Positions 7,082-14,403 of a DNA stretch of 20,076 bases are shown in pieces. The notes beneath the pieces were generated by a model. The model worked only from the letters and a program-made list of their open reading frames with translations. It ran no database searches and was not told the origin of the DNA. The stretch's first letter is position 1, and each line of letters opens with the position of its first letter. The position numbers were made by a program, and so were the translations under genes. This DNA is from Cyanobacteria bacterium RUI128 (GTDB lineage Bacteria; Cyanobacteriota; Vampirovibrionia; Gastranaerophilales; Gastranaerophilaceae): NCBI GenBank assembly GCA_024695725.1, contig JAILHQ010000055.1, positions 1 through 20,076 on the forward strand. The letters are read 5' to 3'.

Positions 7082-9562
7082 ATGAAAGAGAGTTATTTTC
7101 CACAGGAATTAGAGCCTAGATGGCAAAAATATTATGAAGACAACAACACATTCAAGACATACAACGACAGTGACAAACCGAAGTATTATGCACTTTCAAT
7201 GTTTCCTTACCCGTCAGGTAAGTTACACATGGGACACGTAAGAAATTATACTATTACTGACGTTATAGCAAGATTTAAGAAAATGAACGGATACAATGTT
7301 TTGCATCCTATCGGATGGGACAGTTTCGGGCTTCCTGCAGAAAACGCAGCAATGCAGCATGGTGCAGACCCTGCGCAGTGGACAGACGAAAACATTGCAT
7401 ACATGACAGGTCAGCTAAAAAGACTCGGACTTTCCTACGATTGGGACAGAGAAGTTGCAACCTGCAAAGAAGAATATTATAAATGGACCCAATGGTTATT
7501 CCTTCAATTATATAAAAAGGGGTTAGCATATAAAAAAGAAGCGGCAGTGAACTGGTGCGAAAAATGCGGAACCGTATTGGCAAACGAACAGGTTATTGAC
7601 GGCAAATGCTGGAGATGCGACACAACCGTTGAAAAGAAATACCTGTCTCAATGGTTCTTCAAAATTACCGATTATGCTGAAACCTTATTAAAAGATCTCG
7701 ATTTACTGGAAGGCTGGGGCGATAACGTCAAGACTATGCAGGCTAACTGGATAGGTAAATCAACAGGTGCAATCTTTAGATTTAAAGTAAAAGAAATCGA
7801 AGGACTTGAAGTGCCTGTTTACACAACAAGACCTGATACCGTTCACGGTATTACATACCTTGTTGTAGCACCTGAATACAAGGATATTGAAAAATTAACC
7901 ACACCTAAAAATAAAGATGCGGTTGAAGAATACAGAGCAAACGCTCGTAAAATGTCTGAAATAGAACGACTTTCAACAGACAGACCAAAAACAGGTGTTC
8001 CTTTGGGTACTCACTGTATCAACCCGTTCACCGGAGAAGAGTTCCCACTGTGGACAGCAGATTATGCTCTTGTTGAATACGGAACAGGTGCCGTCATGGC
8101 CGTTCCTACGCATGACACAAGAGACTACGCGTTTGCGAAAAAATATAATTTACCGCTTAAGGTAGTTATCCAGAACCCTGAAAATCCGTCAGACTGTTCT
8201 GAAGACGCTTATACAGAAGAAGGTACATTAATTAATTCAAACGAATTTAACGGAATGAAGAATACCGAAGCTAAAAAAGCAATAACACAAAAAGCCGTAG
8301 ACAACGGATTTGGTGAATTTAAGACTCAGTACAGACTTAGAGACTGGCTGATTTCACGTCAAAGATACTGGGGCGCGCCTATACCTGTTGTGTATTGTGA
8401 CAAGTGCGGTATTCAGCCTGTTCCTGAAGATCAGCTTCCTGTAAAACTACCGAAAGATGTTGATTTCTCAGTAGTAGGTAAATCTCCGATTACCACATCA
8501 CCGACGTTCAAAGATACGGTTTGCCCTGTCTGCGGAGGTCACGCTGTCAGAGAAATGGACACAATGGATACATTTGTTTGCTCAAGTTGGTATTACTTAA
8601 GATACGCTGATGCAAGAAATTCAGAAAAATGTTTTGATAAAGATATAGTTAACAAGTGGCTGCCTGTCGATCAGTACGTTGGTGGTATAGAACACGCTAT
8701 TCTTCACTTGTTATACTCAAGATTCTTCACTAAAGCGTTAAGAGATTGCGGTCTTTTGAATTTTGACGAACCGTTTAAGAACTTACTTACACAAGGTATG
8801 GTTCTAAAAGACGGTGCTAAAATGTCAAAATCAAAAGGTAACACGGTTGATCCTGACGAAATCTTTGAAAACTACGGTGCTGATACAGCAAGATTATTCA
8901 TATTATCAGACAGTCCTCCGGCACGTGACTTTGACTGGTCTGATGCAGGGGTTGAAGGTTGCTACAAATTCCTTAACCGTGTTTGGAGACTGGTTTCAGG
9001 GAACACTGATAAGATTAGTTTAGAATATAAACTGCCTGAAAAATTATCAAAAGAAAATGATGATTTGGTAAGAACAGTTCATATGGCTATAAAAGCTATT
9101 ACCAACGACATATCTAATGATTTCCAATTCAATACGGTTATTTCAAGATATCGTGAATTAACTAACTCTATTTACGATTATGTCGGTTGCAAAAAGGAAT
9201 GGGCAGATGATGATAAAGCAGTATTCAGCTTTGCAGTTACGACACTGATTAAGTTAATGTCTCCTGTAACCGTATTTATGGCAGACGAAATATGGCATGA
9301 GTTAGGCGCTAAAAATTCTATCCACGACGAAAAATGGTGCGAATGGAACGAAAACCTTGCAAAAGCAAGCTCAATAACTTTGGTAGTTCAGGTTAACGGT
9401 AAAGTTAAAGACAAAATCGAAGCTGATGAAGGGGTAAATGACGAAGAGCTGAAGTCAATTGCACTAAACAGCCCTAAGATTAAAGAGCTAATTGCAGGCA
9501 AAGAGATAGTTAAGACTATCGTTGTTCCTAAGAAGCTCGTTAACATAGTCGTTAAGGGGTAG
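7082..9562 (+). CDS. leuS: Leucyl-tRNA synthetase
   Basis: Charges tRNA-Leu with leucine in the cytoplasm. The 826-residue protein is full length for bacterial LeuRS. Class I signatures are intact: HMGH at residues 49-52 (after PYPSGKL) and KMSKS at 580-584 (before KGNTVDPDEIFENYGADT). A zinc-knuckle-like set of Cys pairs is present (WCEKC and CWRC at about 158-180, CDKC at about 440 and CPVC at about 480). The editing (CP1) domain has TTRPDT at about 248 and the GTGAVMAVPTHDTRD segment. The anticodon-binding and C-terminal domains end in VVPKKLVNIVVKG. RPDTVHG replaces the commoner RPDTxFG, as in some clostridial enzymes. The start is ATG with AGAGG 12 bases upstream. It is transcribed alone from its own promoter and ends at a strong bidirectional terminator. 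Confidence 0.98.
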   Translation: MKESYFPQELEPRWQKYYEDNNTFKTYNDSDKPKYYALSMFPYPSGKLHMGHVRNYTITDVIARFKKMNGYNVLHPIGWDSFGLPAENAAMQHGADPAQWTDENIAYMTGQLKRLGLSYDWDREVATCKEEYYKWTQWLFLQLYKKGLAYKKEAAVNWCEKCGTVLANEQVIDGKCWRCDTTVEKKYLSQWFFKITDYAETLLKDLDLLEGWGDNVKTMQANWIGKSTGAIFRFKVKEIEGLEVPVYTTRPDTVHGITYLVVAPEYKDIEKLTTPKNKDAVEEYRANARKMSEIERLSTDRPKTGVPLGTHCINPFTGEEFPLWTADYALVEYGTGAVMAVPTHDTRDYAFAKKYNLPLKVVIQNPENPSDCSEDAYTEEGTLINSNEFNGMKNTEAKKAITQKAVDNGFGEFKTQYRLRDWLISRQRYWGAPIPVVYCDKCGIQPVPEDQLPVKLPKDVDFSVVGKSPITTSPTFKDTVCPVCGGHAVREMDTMDTFVCSSWYYLRYADARNSEKCFDKDIVNKWLPVDQYVGGIEHAILHLLYSRFFTKALRDCGLLNFDEPFKNLLTQGMVLKDGAKMSKSKGNTVDPDEIFENYGADTARLFILSDSPPARDFDWSDAGVEGCYKFLNRVWRLVSGNTDKISLEYKLPEKLSKENDDLVRTVHMAIKAITNDISNDFQFNTVISRYRELTNSIYDYVGCKKEWADDDKAVFSFAVTTLIKLMSPVTVFMADEIWHELGAKNSIHDEKWCEWNENLAKASSITLVVQVNGKVKDKIEADEGVNDEELKSIALNSPKIKELIAGKEIVKTIVVPKKLVNIVVKG

Positions 9563-9607
9563 GGGTAAATGTTGTAGTAGTATTTATCCGTAAATACTTC
9601 AATAAGA

Positions 9608-9643
9608 ATAAAAAGAGGCGATGAAGATATCGCCTCTTTTTAT
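9608..9643. terminator. Bidirectional terminator between leuS and the Nif3-like gene
   Basis: A perfect 15-bp stem (9608-9622 with 9629-9643) containing the GC core GAGGCGAT, a 6-base loop GAAGAT, and T-runs on both strands. It serves the convergent genes leuS (+) and the Nif3-like gene (-). Confidence 0.93.
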
Positions 9644-10315
9644 TTAATATATAAATGGTGATTTCTCTTTTGCGTAAACCACGTCTATACCCAAAATATC
9701 TTTAAACACAGGTAGTATCAAAATCTCGCTTTCGAAGTGACCTATGTCATATACAACAATTTTGCTGTCTAAGGCAGTATGAAACTTTAAATCACCCGTA
9801 ACAAACGCATCTACTTCTGAATCAAATATAAATTCACTACCCGAGCCTGCACAAAAACCTATCTTTTGGATTTCAGTTACATTCTTGTTGTTTATATAGC
9901 GAGCATTAGGAGAAACTTGTTTCAGCTTGTCAAAAAACTCTTTTACCCCGACAGGCTTATCCAATTTTACAATGCGAACAAACTCTTCAACAGTTTCACA
10001 CGAACTTAACCCCAGTGTTTTAATAAGTGTATCGGTAGTCCCGCCCTGCGCTTTATCCATATTTGTATGCGCACAATATATATCAACATCCGAATAACCT
10101 AACGGCACACAAAACAACGGATGATGCGAAATAATCATGTCACAACCGTTCTTTTTTGCCTGACTTACTACATCATCCGTTACGGTAAGTGCAAGCATAA
10201 CCTTATTTATATCATTTTTCTTTGTACAGACAAGCCAGCCTGAACAATCCCATTTTTCCTGAGTATCTAACGGCGCAAACTTCTCTATTTTATGGACTAA
10301 ATCAAACTTATTCAC
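9644..10315 (-). CDS. Nif3-like dinuclear metal centre hexameric protein (DUF34/YbgI/YqfO family)
   Basis: A 223-residue cytoplasmic protein with the family's metal-site motifs: SHHPLF (HHP at 64-66), AHTNMDKAQGG (83-92), TGDLKFH (173-179) and DIGHFESE (190-197). The family forms toroidal hexamers with a two-metal site. Its in vivo role is unsettled; a metal-dependent hydrolase or GTP cyclohydrolase-like role has been proposed. It lacks the PII-like insert of YqfO-type members, so it is a short form. I chose the GTG at 10315 because it overlaps the coaBC stop by 8 bases (GTGAATAA), has TTGGAG 10 bases upstream, and the homologous N-terminal motif begins there. A 241-aa extension to an upstream ATG would overlap coaBC further and has no RBS. 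It is the last gene of the gmk-coaBC operon. Confidence 0.9.
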   Translation of the reverse strand: MNKFDLVHKIEKFAPLDTQEKWDCSGWLVCTKKNDINKVMLALTVTDDVVSQAKKNGCDMIISHHPLFCVPLGYSDVDIYCAHTNMDKAQGGTTDTLIKTLGLSSCETVEEFVRIVKLDKPVGVKEFFDKLKQVSPNARYINNKNVTEIQKIGFCAGSGSEFIFDSEVDAFVTGDLKFHTALDSKIVVYDIGHFESEILILPVFKDILGIDVVYAKEKSPFIY

Positions 10316-11510
10316 CAAATACGTACTCCAATATCTGTTTAGCAATCTTATCCTTGGTGTTTTTTCCAAGATGTTTTGATTTCAGGTTCTTATCAAGTAT
10401 ATAAACTTCATTTTCATCAGAGCCAAAACCGATATCTTTCCTTGAAATATCGTTTGCTACAAGATAATCACAACCTTTTGCTTTTATCTTATCCTTTGCG
10501 TTTTTAATCAGATTTTCACTTTCGGCACAGAAACCAACTATCTTGATATTATCATTATTTCTGTTTTCAGATATAGTCTTCAGGATATCAGGGTTCTTTA
10601 CTAACGAAATTGTAATTTTGTCATCTGATGTCTTCTTCATCTTCTGTTCTGCGCAATTTTCAGCTCTGTAATCTGCAACAGCCGCTGCCATAATTACACA
10701 GTCCGCATCCGTTTCAGCTGTTTCAACTGCCTTGAGCATATCCTGCGCAGACTGAACCTTTGTAACCTTATATGGTCTTTCCGCATCAAACGTGGATATG
10801 AGTTCAACCTCTGCCCCCATCATATAGGCATTATCAGCGAGCGCCGTACCCATTTTGCCTGATGAGAAGTTTGAAATGTATCTGACCGGATCAAGTTTCT
10901 CTACTGTTCCGCCTGCAGTGATAACAATCTTTTTATCTTTTAACGGTTGATTATGGTCTAATATTTCCAAAGTCTTATCTAAAATTTTATCGAGAGAACA
11001 AAGTCTTCCCTGACCTTCCGTACCGCACGCCAAAAATCCGCTTTCAGGTTCAAGTATATTAAAACCGTTCTTTTTCAGTTTTTTGAGATTTTCCTGAAGG
11101 AACTTGTTGTTCCACATATTAGTGTTCATTGCAGGTGCTATCACAATCGGTTTATTAAATGCACAAACTACCGATGTCAAAAGATTATCACAAATTCCGT
11201 CGGCAATTTTTGATATCGTGTTCGCTGAAACCGGCGCAATTACTAATATATCCCCTTCGTCAGATAAACTTATATGTTCAGGTTTATACTCTTTTATATC
11301 AAAATTGTCCGAATAAACTTCATTATCCGATAGAGTTGCAAGTGTAAGCTCAGTCACGAAATTGAAGGCATTCTGAGTTGCGATAACTCTCACATTCAAC
11401 CCCTGCCTTTTGTACATACGAATCAGCTCGCACATTTTATATGCGGCAATTCCGCCGGTTATACCGAGCAAAACAGTTTTATTAAGTTTAAAATTCTGTG
11501 ATGTTGACAT
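10308..11510 (-). CDS. coaBC: Bifunctional phosphopantothenoylcysteine decarboxylase / phosphopantothenate-cysteine ligase
   Basis: A two-domain enzyme of coenzyme A synthesis (4'-phosphopantothenate to 4'-phosphopantetheine). The N-terminal flavin-dependent CoaC domain (1-185) has ITGGIAAYK, the catalytic His (H79 in EHISL), PAMNTNMW at 126-133 and the redox Cys loop GFLACGTEGQGR (158-169). The C-terminal CoaB domain (about 190-400) has ITAGGTVEKLDPVRYISNFS followed by SGKMG, MAAAVADYR, and the VKNPDIL and GFCAES motifs. The length (400 aa) is normal. The ATG lies 1 base after the gmk stop, so the two are co-translated; GAGAAG lies 10 bases upstream. The 3' end overlaps the Nif3-like gene. 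No rpoZ lies between gmk and coaBC, unlike in many bacteria. Confidence 0.96.
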   Translation of the reverse strand: MSTSQNFKLNKTVLLGITGGIAAYKMCELIRMYKRQGLNVRVIATQNAFNFVTELTLATLSDNEVYSDNFDIKEYKPEHISLSDEGDILVIAPVSANTISKIADGICDNLLTSVVCAFNKPIVIAPAMNTNMWNNKFLQENLKKLKKNGFNILEPESGFLACGTEGQGRLCSLDKILDKTLEILDHNQPLKDKKIVITAGGTVEKLDPVRYISNFSSGKMGTALADNAYMMGAEVELISTFDAERPYKVTKVQSAQDMLKAVETAETDADCVIMAAAVADYRAENCAEQKMKKTSDDKITISLVKNPDILKTISENRNNDNIKIVGFCAESENLIKNAKDKIKAKGCDYLVANDISRKDIGFGSDENEVYILDKNLKSKHLGKNTKDKIAKQILEYVFGE

Positions 11511-11511
11511 T

Positions 11512-12063
11512 TTATAAGTGCTTCTCTATCTCATTTACTGCATTTTCAACAGTATCATTTATTATTATATAATCGAAATACTTTGAATTTTCCTTTTCAA
11601 ATTCAACAAATTTCAAACGCTTTTGGATAGCTTCTTCCGTCTCGGTCTTTCTCCCTCTGAGCCTTGCTTCAAGCTCTTCATAAGACGGAGGTGCAATAAA
11701 GAGTAATACTGCTTCAGGCATCTTCTTTTTTATCTGAAGGGCTCCCTGCGTATCAATTTCCAAAAGAACGTGTTCACCATTGTTCAGAGATTTCTCGACA
11801 AACTTCCGTTTTGTACCGTAACAATTGCCTGAAAACTCTGCCCATTCAAGAAATTCGTCATTTTCCACAGCCTTCATAAACTCTTCTTTTGTTCTGAAGA
11901 AATAGTTTACACCTTCTTCTTCTCCGGCTCTCGGAGAACGGGTTGTGTATGATATGGATAATTTAATATCAGAATGTTTTGCCAGTAATGACTTTATAAC
12001 AGTACCTTTACCGACACCCGAAGAACCTGATATTACAAATAATTTCTTAGAATCGTTACTCAT
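11512..12063 (-). CDS. gmk: Guanylate kinase
   Basis: Phosphorylates GMP to GDP with ATP in the cytoplasm. At 183 residues it is slightly shorter than the typical ~200. The P-loop GSSGVGKGT lies at 13-21. The GMP-binding region includes YTTRSPRAGEEEGVNYFF, then EFLEWAEFSGNCYGT and LLEIDTQGA; the lid Arg-rich segment is RLRGRKTETEEAIQKRL. The C-terminus ends early, after NAVNEIEKHL. It is the first gene of gmk-coaBC-Nif3, with a promoter at 12089-12117 giving a leader of about 20 bases and only a weak SD (CGGTAA). Confidence 0.96.
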   Translation of the reverse strand: MSNDSKKLFVISGSSGVGKGTVIKSLLAKHSDIKLSISYTTRSPRAGEEEGVNYFFRTKEEFMKAVENDEFLEWAEFSGNCYGTKRKFVEKSLNNGEHVLLEIDTQGALQIKKKMPEAVLLFIAPPSYEELEARLRGRKTETEEAIQKRLKFVEFEKENSKYFDYIIINDTVENAVNEIEKHL

Positions 12064-12088
12064 TTACCGAATTTTATAAAAAACATAA

Positions 12089-12117
12089 ATTATATTCAAG
12101 TAAAAAATGAGCATTAA
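12089..12117 (-). promoter_or_regulatory. Promoter of the gmk-coaBC-Nif3 operon
   Basis: On the minus strand, TTAATG (12112-12117) is followed after 17 bp by a perfect TATAAT (12089-12094), 26 bases before the gmk ATG. The -35 element sits directly at the 3' terminator T-run of the candidate 6S RNA. Confidence 0.6.
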
Positions 12118-12298
12118 AAAACTTTGCACGAGTGCGATTTTGTTACCTGCTGATACTCAACAGGTGGGTGAACGCCTTGGTGAATCCGTTTCCCGCTGAC
12201 AATTATTTTGGTAATTGGCGGGTATACTTCAATGCACCGCTGAGTCAATTCTCCCTTTTTTTAAAAATGTAGGAACAAAATTAACACCCGTACAAAGT
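12116..12298 (-). ncRNA. ssrS: Candidate 6S RNA (about 183 nt)
   Basis: Seen in the sequence: a transcript predicted from its promoter would start at the A at 12298. Its 5' end (ACTTTGTACGGGTG, 12298-12285) pairs with its 3' end (CACTCGTGCAAAGT, 12134-12121) over 14 bp with two G-U pairs. The stem continues ATTTTGTT (12281-12274) with AACAAAAT (12144-12137) for 8 bp. Next to the 3' arm is a small hairpin ACCTG..CAGGT (12145-12165). The apical part is capped by a stable hairpin (12192-12222) with paired CCCGC/GCGGG and CAATTA/TAATTG. Six T's follow the closing stem (12121-12116). Known: the 6S RNA family is 180-190 nt, with paired ends, a central bubble with a small 3'-side hairpin, and a stable apical arm, and it sequesters sigma70 RNA polymerase. 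SRP RNA and tmRNA signatures are absent. The identification is by architecture, not by homology. Confidence 0.7.
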
Positions 12299-12304
12299 AA
12301 TAGC

Positions 12305-12333
12305 ATTATGACATATTTTTCATGTTTTGACAA
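12305..12333 (-). promoter_or_regulatory. Promoter of the candidate 6S RNA
   Basis: On the minus strand, TTGTCA (12328-12333) is followed after exactly 17 bp by CATAAT (12305-12310). Each hexamer is one base off consensus. The predicted start 7 bases on (12298) is the first base of the RNA's closing stem. Confidence 0.75.
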
Positions 12334-12342
12334 GTTGACACC

Positions 12343-12371
12343 AGGGGTAGGTTAAATAACCAACCTAACCC
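12343..12371 (-). terminator. Possible attenuating hairpin at the end of the cupin gene
   Basis: An imperfect inverted repeat (GGGTTAGGTT against AACCTACCC, with one bulge) overlaps the stop of the cupin gene. No T-run follows, so it is a weak terminator or a 3'-end stabiliser. Coordinates are approximate by one base. Confidence 0.35.
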
Positions 12372-12682
12372 TTAAATAGTGCCAACTTTAATTTAGTTTT
12401 TGCAAAGAGCGCGTGCGGCTTATCTTTCGGCATCAATATCATTTCGCCTTCATCCAAATCATAATTTTCGCCGGCTATCATTACTTCAGCACGACCTTCT
12501 AATATGTGGATAGCTGCATTAACAGATGCAGTGCACGGCAAAATAGATTGCCCCCTGTCAAAGGCAAATCCCGTAATCGATGTGTTTCTGTCCTCTGTAA
12601 ACGTTTTTCTAACGATTGATTCTTTTTTATATTCTAAACATTCTTTTATATTCAAAACTTTGTTTTCAGTTGTGGTTGACAT
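12365..12682 (-). CDS. Small cupin-domain protein
   Basis: A 105-residue single-domain cupin. The core matches the second cupin motif region (HILEGRAEVMIAGENYDLDE, then GEMILMPKDKPHALFAKTKL). In the first motif the usual metal-ligand His cluster is reduced: positions read PCTASVNAAIHILEGRAE, with one His. One conserved His remains in PHALFA, so metal binding may be weakened. I chose the ATG at 12682 because a perfect AAGGAGG lies 5 bases upstream; an in-frame ATG 33 bases earlier has none. The gene directly follows the Rrf2 regulator, whose stop lies 36 bases upstream, so the two share a transcript and probably a redox or nitrosative stress response. Confidence 0.85.
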   Translation of the reverse strand: MSTTTENKVLNIKECLEYKKESIVRKTFTEDRNTSITGFAFDRGQSILPCTASVNAAIHILEGRAEVMIAGENYDLDEGEMILMPKDKPHALFAKTKLKLALFKG

Positions 12683-12718
12683 TCTAACCTCCTTATAAGG
12701 ATGTACATTATTCATAAA

Positions 12719-13132
12719 TTAATTTGGATTCAGGTTCTTACATTTAGTGAAATCTGCAATCGTCTTAGTAGTCATATATTTAACAAATTCTTTTTCCATA
12801 TTTGTGACTAAATCTGACATAATACATTCTATACAATCACCGTTTTTTGCGCTGAAAAGACATTTATGACACTGAAATTTCCCTTCAAAAATTTCATACA
12901 CTTCCATCAAGGTCATTTTTTTGTATTCTTCTTTGATAGAAAAGCCACCTCTAGGACCTTTTTCAGATACTAAAACACCTTCTCTGACAAAGCGCTGTAA
13001 GATTTTTGACAAGTGGTTGTCTGATACTTCGAACTTGGCTGATATTTCCTTTACCGTCGCAGGCTCCGCTTTGTTATTGATATACACAATCGAATGTAAA
13101 GCGATCGCGGTTCCTTCTAACAGTTTAAGCAT
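12719..13132 (-). CDS. Rrf2-family transcriptional regulator with Cys cluster
   Basis: A 137-residue dimeric DNA-binding regulator. A winged HTH occupies about residues 1-65 (VKEISAKFEVSDNHLSKILQ, then GLVSEKGPRGGFSI-like wing). A Cys-rich region follows, with C88, C91, C100 and C103 (QCHKCLFSAKNGDCIECIM) plus C131. Rrf2 proteins such as IscR, NsrR and RsrR use such Cys residues to hold an Fe-S cluster; the spacing C-x2-C-x8-C-x2-C is unlike IscR's. The ATG at 13132 has AGGGG 5 bases upstream. It sits under a strong promoter containing an inverted repeat that may be its own operator, and it leads into the cupin gene. Confidence 0.93.
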   Translation of the reverse strand: MLKLLEGTAIALHSIVYINNKAEPATVKEISAKFEVSDNHLSKILQRFVREGVLVSEKGPRGGFSIKEEYKKMTLMEVYEIFEGKFQCHKCLFSAKNGDCIECIMSDLVTNMEKEFVKYMTTKTIADFTKCKNLNPN

Positions 13133-13150
13133 TAGTTCCCCTTATCAAGT

Positions 13151-13187
13151 GTATTGGTACTATAATACTATTTTAAAAATCTGTCAA
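13151..13187 (-). promoter_or_regulatory. Promoter and candidate operator of the Rrf2-cupin operon
   Basis: On the minus strand, consensus TTGACA (13182-13187) is followed after 17 bp by TATAGT (13159-13164). The inverted repeat GTATT-N8-AATAC (13151-13168) overlaps the -10 element, a position typical for autorepression by an Rrf2 protein. Confidence 0.7.
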
Positions 13188-13243
13188 TCCTTTATGTAAC
13201 ATTCTCGTTATATTCAGATACAAAAGTTTAGACATCTGATTTA

Positions 13244-14167
13244 TCAATTTGAATATTTCAACCCCTGACAGGAATTGCGCCTAATAAATTCTCTGTCTAT
13301 TTTGTTAAGAGCATCAAGTTTTTTGCCAATCCATCTCGGGGCGATAAGTTCACGCTTCAGACCGTTCCCTGCAAGCCTGTGGATAGTAGTTTCAGGGGGT
13401 AAATATTCCAAAAAGTCGCATACAGTGCTGATATAGTCATCTTCGGACATAAAATCTATTTCGTCTTTGCGATACATCTCAGCAAGTTTTGTTCCCTCCA
13501 GAGCGCACAACATGTGAATCTTTACCCCATCGACCTTCAATTCGGCAAGCCTTTGAGCAGTCTGCATCATTTCATCGTGAGTTTCCCAAAGACCGAGTAT
13601 AACGTGGACACAAACGTTTATGCCGTATTCTTTTGTTTTTTCATACATTCTGACAAAGGTTTCGTAATCGTGCCCTCTGTTTATTTTCTTCAGGGTTTTG
13701 TTATGTGAAGACTGCAAACCGTATTCAAGCCAAGTATAATAGTCATCTTTATATGATGCTATGAGTTTAAGCTTATCGTCATCTACACAATCCGGTCTTG
13801 TACCTATTGAAATTCCTACAATATCCTTATGGCTCAAAGAGGCATCATATATCTGCTTTAACTCATTTACGGGTTTATAAGTATTTGAGTATGCCTGAAA
13901 ATACGCCATAAACTTCTCTGCTTTAAACCGTTTTGAAAGCGTTTCAGCACCTGTTTTCACCTGTTCCCCTACAGGAAGAATATTTGAATGAGCCTGAGAA
14001 AAACTCCCGCTTTCATCACAAAAAATACAGCCGCCTTTTGATATGGTGCCATCTCTGTTTGGGCAGGAAAAACCTGCATCAATAGTTATTTTATAAACTT
14101 TAGCGCCAAACTTATTCTTAAGAAAGGCGCTAAATTGATTATATCTTTTGTCTGTATTATTGAACAT
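13244..14167 (-). CDS. TIGR01212/YhcC-family radical SAM protein
   Basis: A 307-residue radical SAM enzyme. Its cluster ligands are C35, C47 and C50 (SCPNRDGTISKGGCIFCDES), the extended spacing C-x11-C-x2-C typical of the YhcC family. The SAM-binding strands read VGISIGTRPDCVDD, WLEYGLQSSHNKTLKKINRG and VCVHVILGLWETHDEMMQTA. The C-terminus, ending LAGNGLKRELIAPRWIGKKL, is also typical of the family. The substrate is unknown; E. coli YhcC is nicknamed for redox-linked phenotypes. The ATG lies 5 bases after the stop of the zinc-ribbon gene and has no obvious SD, so it is probably translated by coupling. The length is normal for the family. Confidence 0.93.
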   Translation of the reverse strand: MFNNTDKRYNQFSAFLKNKFGAKVYKITIDAGFSCPNRDGTISKGGCIFCDESGSFSQAHSNILPVGEQVKTGAETLSKRFKAEKFMAYFQAYSNTYKPVNELKQIYDASLSHKDIVGISIGTRPDCVDDDKLKLIASYKDDYYTWLEYGLQSSHNKTLKKINRGHDYETFVRMYEKTKEYGINVCVHVILGLWETHDEMMQTAQRLAELKVDGVKIHMLCALEGTKLAEMYRKDEIDFMSEDDYISTVCDFLEYLPPETTIHRLAGNGLKRELIAPRWIGKKLDALNKIDREFIRRNSCQGLKYSN

Positions 14168-14172
14168 AGATA

Positions 14173-14343
14173 CTAATTGTTGTTGTCATCTTCATCTTTT
14201 ATCGGATAAACATAGTGTTCACCACAATTAGGACAAACAACTTCCTGTTGTCTTCCGTCTTCAGTTTGCGCAACCTCAAATAAAGTTCTGCATCCTGATT
14301 GTGTACATCTTATTGCCCATGTAGGTCTAACTAATCTTGCCAT
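14173..14343 (-). CDS. 56-aa zinc-ribbon protein
   Basis: A compact protein, MARLVRPTWAIRCTQSGCRT..., with Cys13, Cys18, Cys37 and Cys40 (CTQSGC and CPNC) forming one zinc ribbon and an acidic tail KDEDDNNN. AAGGAG lies 6 bases before the ATG. It is upstream of and 5 bases from the radical SAM gene, hence one operon. It resembles small rubredoxin- or FmdB-like zinc ribbons, but no exact family is recognised. Confidence 0.85.
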   Translation of the reverse strand: MARLVRPTWAIRCTQSGCRTLFEVAQTEDGRQQEVVCPNCGEHYVYPIKDEDDNNN

Positions 14344-14370
14344 AATTTTCTCCTTATTTAACTTAATAAT

Positions 14371-14403
14371 ATAGTATCATTATTTACACCCTTTGTAAAT
14401 AAT
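14371..14403 (-). promoter_or_regulatory. Promoter with overlapping inverted repeat, zinc-ribbon/radical SAM operon
   Basis: The 10-bp inverted repeat ATTATTTACA/TGTAAATAAT (14379-14388 and 14394-14403, loop CCCTT) overlaps the end of gdhA. On the minus strand, TTTACA (14394-14399) is followed after 17 bp by TACTAT (14371-14376), 28 bases before the zinc-ribbon ATG. The palindrome could be an operator or a weak gdhA terminator; no T-run follows it. Confidence 0.45.

Noticed and set aside
12120..12260. Plus-strand riboswitch (cobalamin-like GGTGAATCCG motif) in the region between gmk and the cupin gene
   Set aside because: The B12 motifs are incomplete, there is no plus-strand gene to control, and the minus strand has a strong promoter, a full closing stem and a terminator.
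12116..12298. SRP RNA or tmRNA instead of 6S RNA
   Set aside because: The conserved GGAAGGAAGCAG-like SRP core and the tmRNA tRNA-like ends are absent.
13101..13108. GCGATCGC, the HIP1 octamer of many cyanobacteria
   Set aside because: A single copy inside the Rrf2 coding region in 20 kb is not enrichment and does not by itself indicate cyanobacterial descent.
13201..13240. Terminator of the radical SAM gene
   Set aside because: Only a 5-bp stem with a 13-base loop (CAGAT/ATCTG) and no T-run was found, which is not enough to call.
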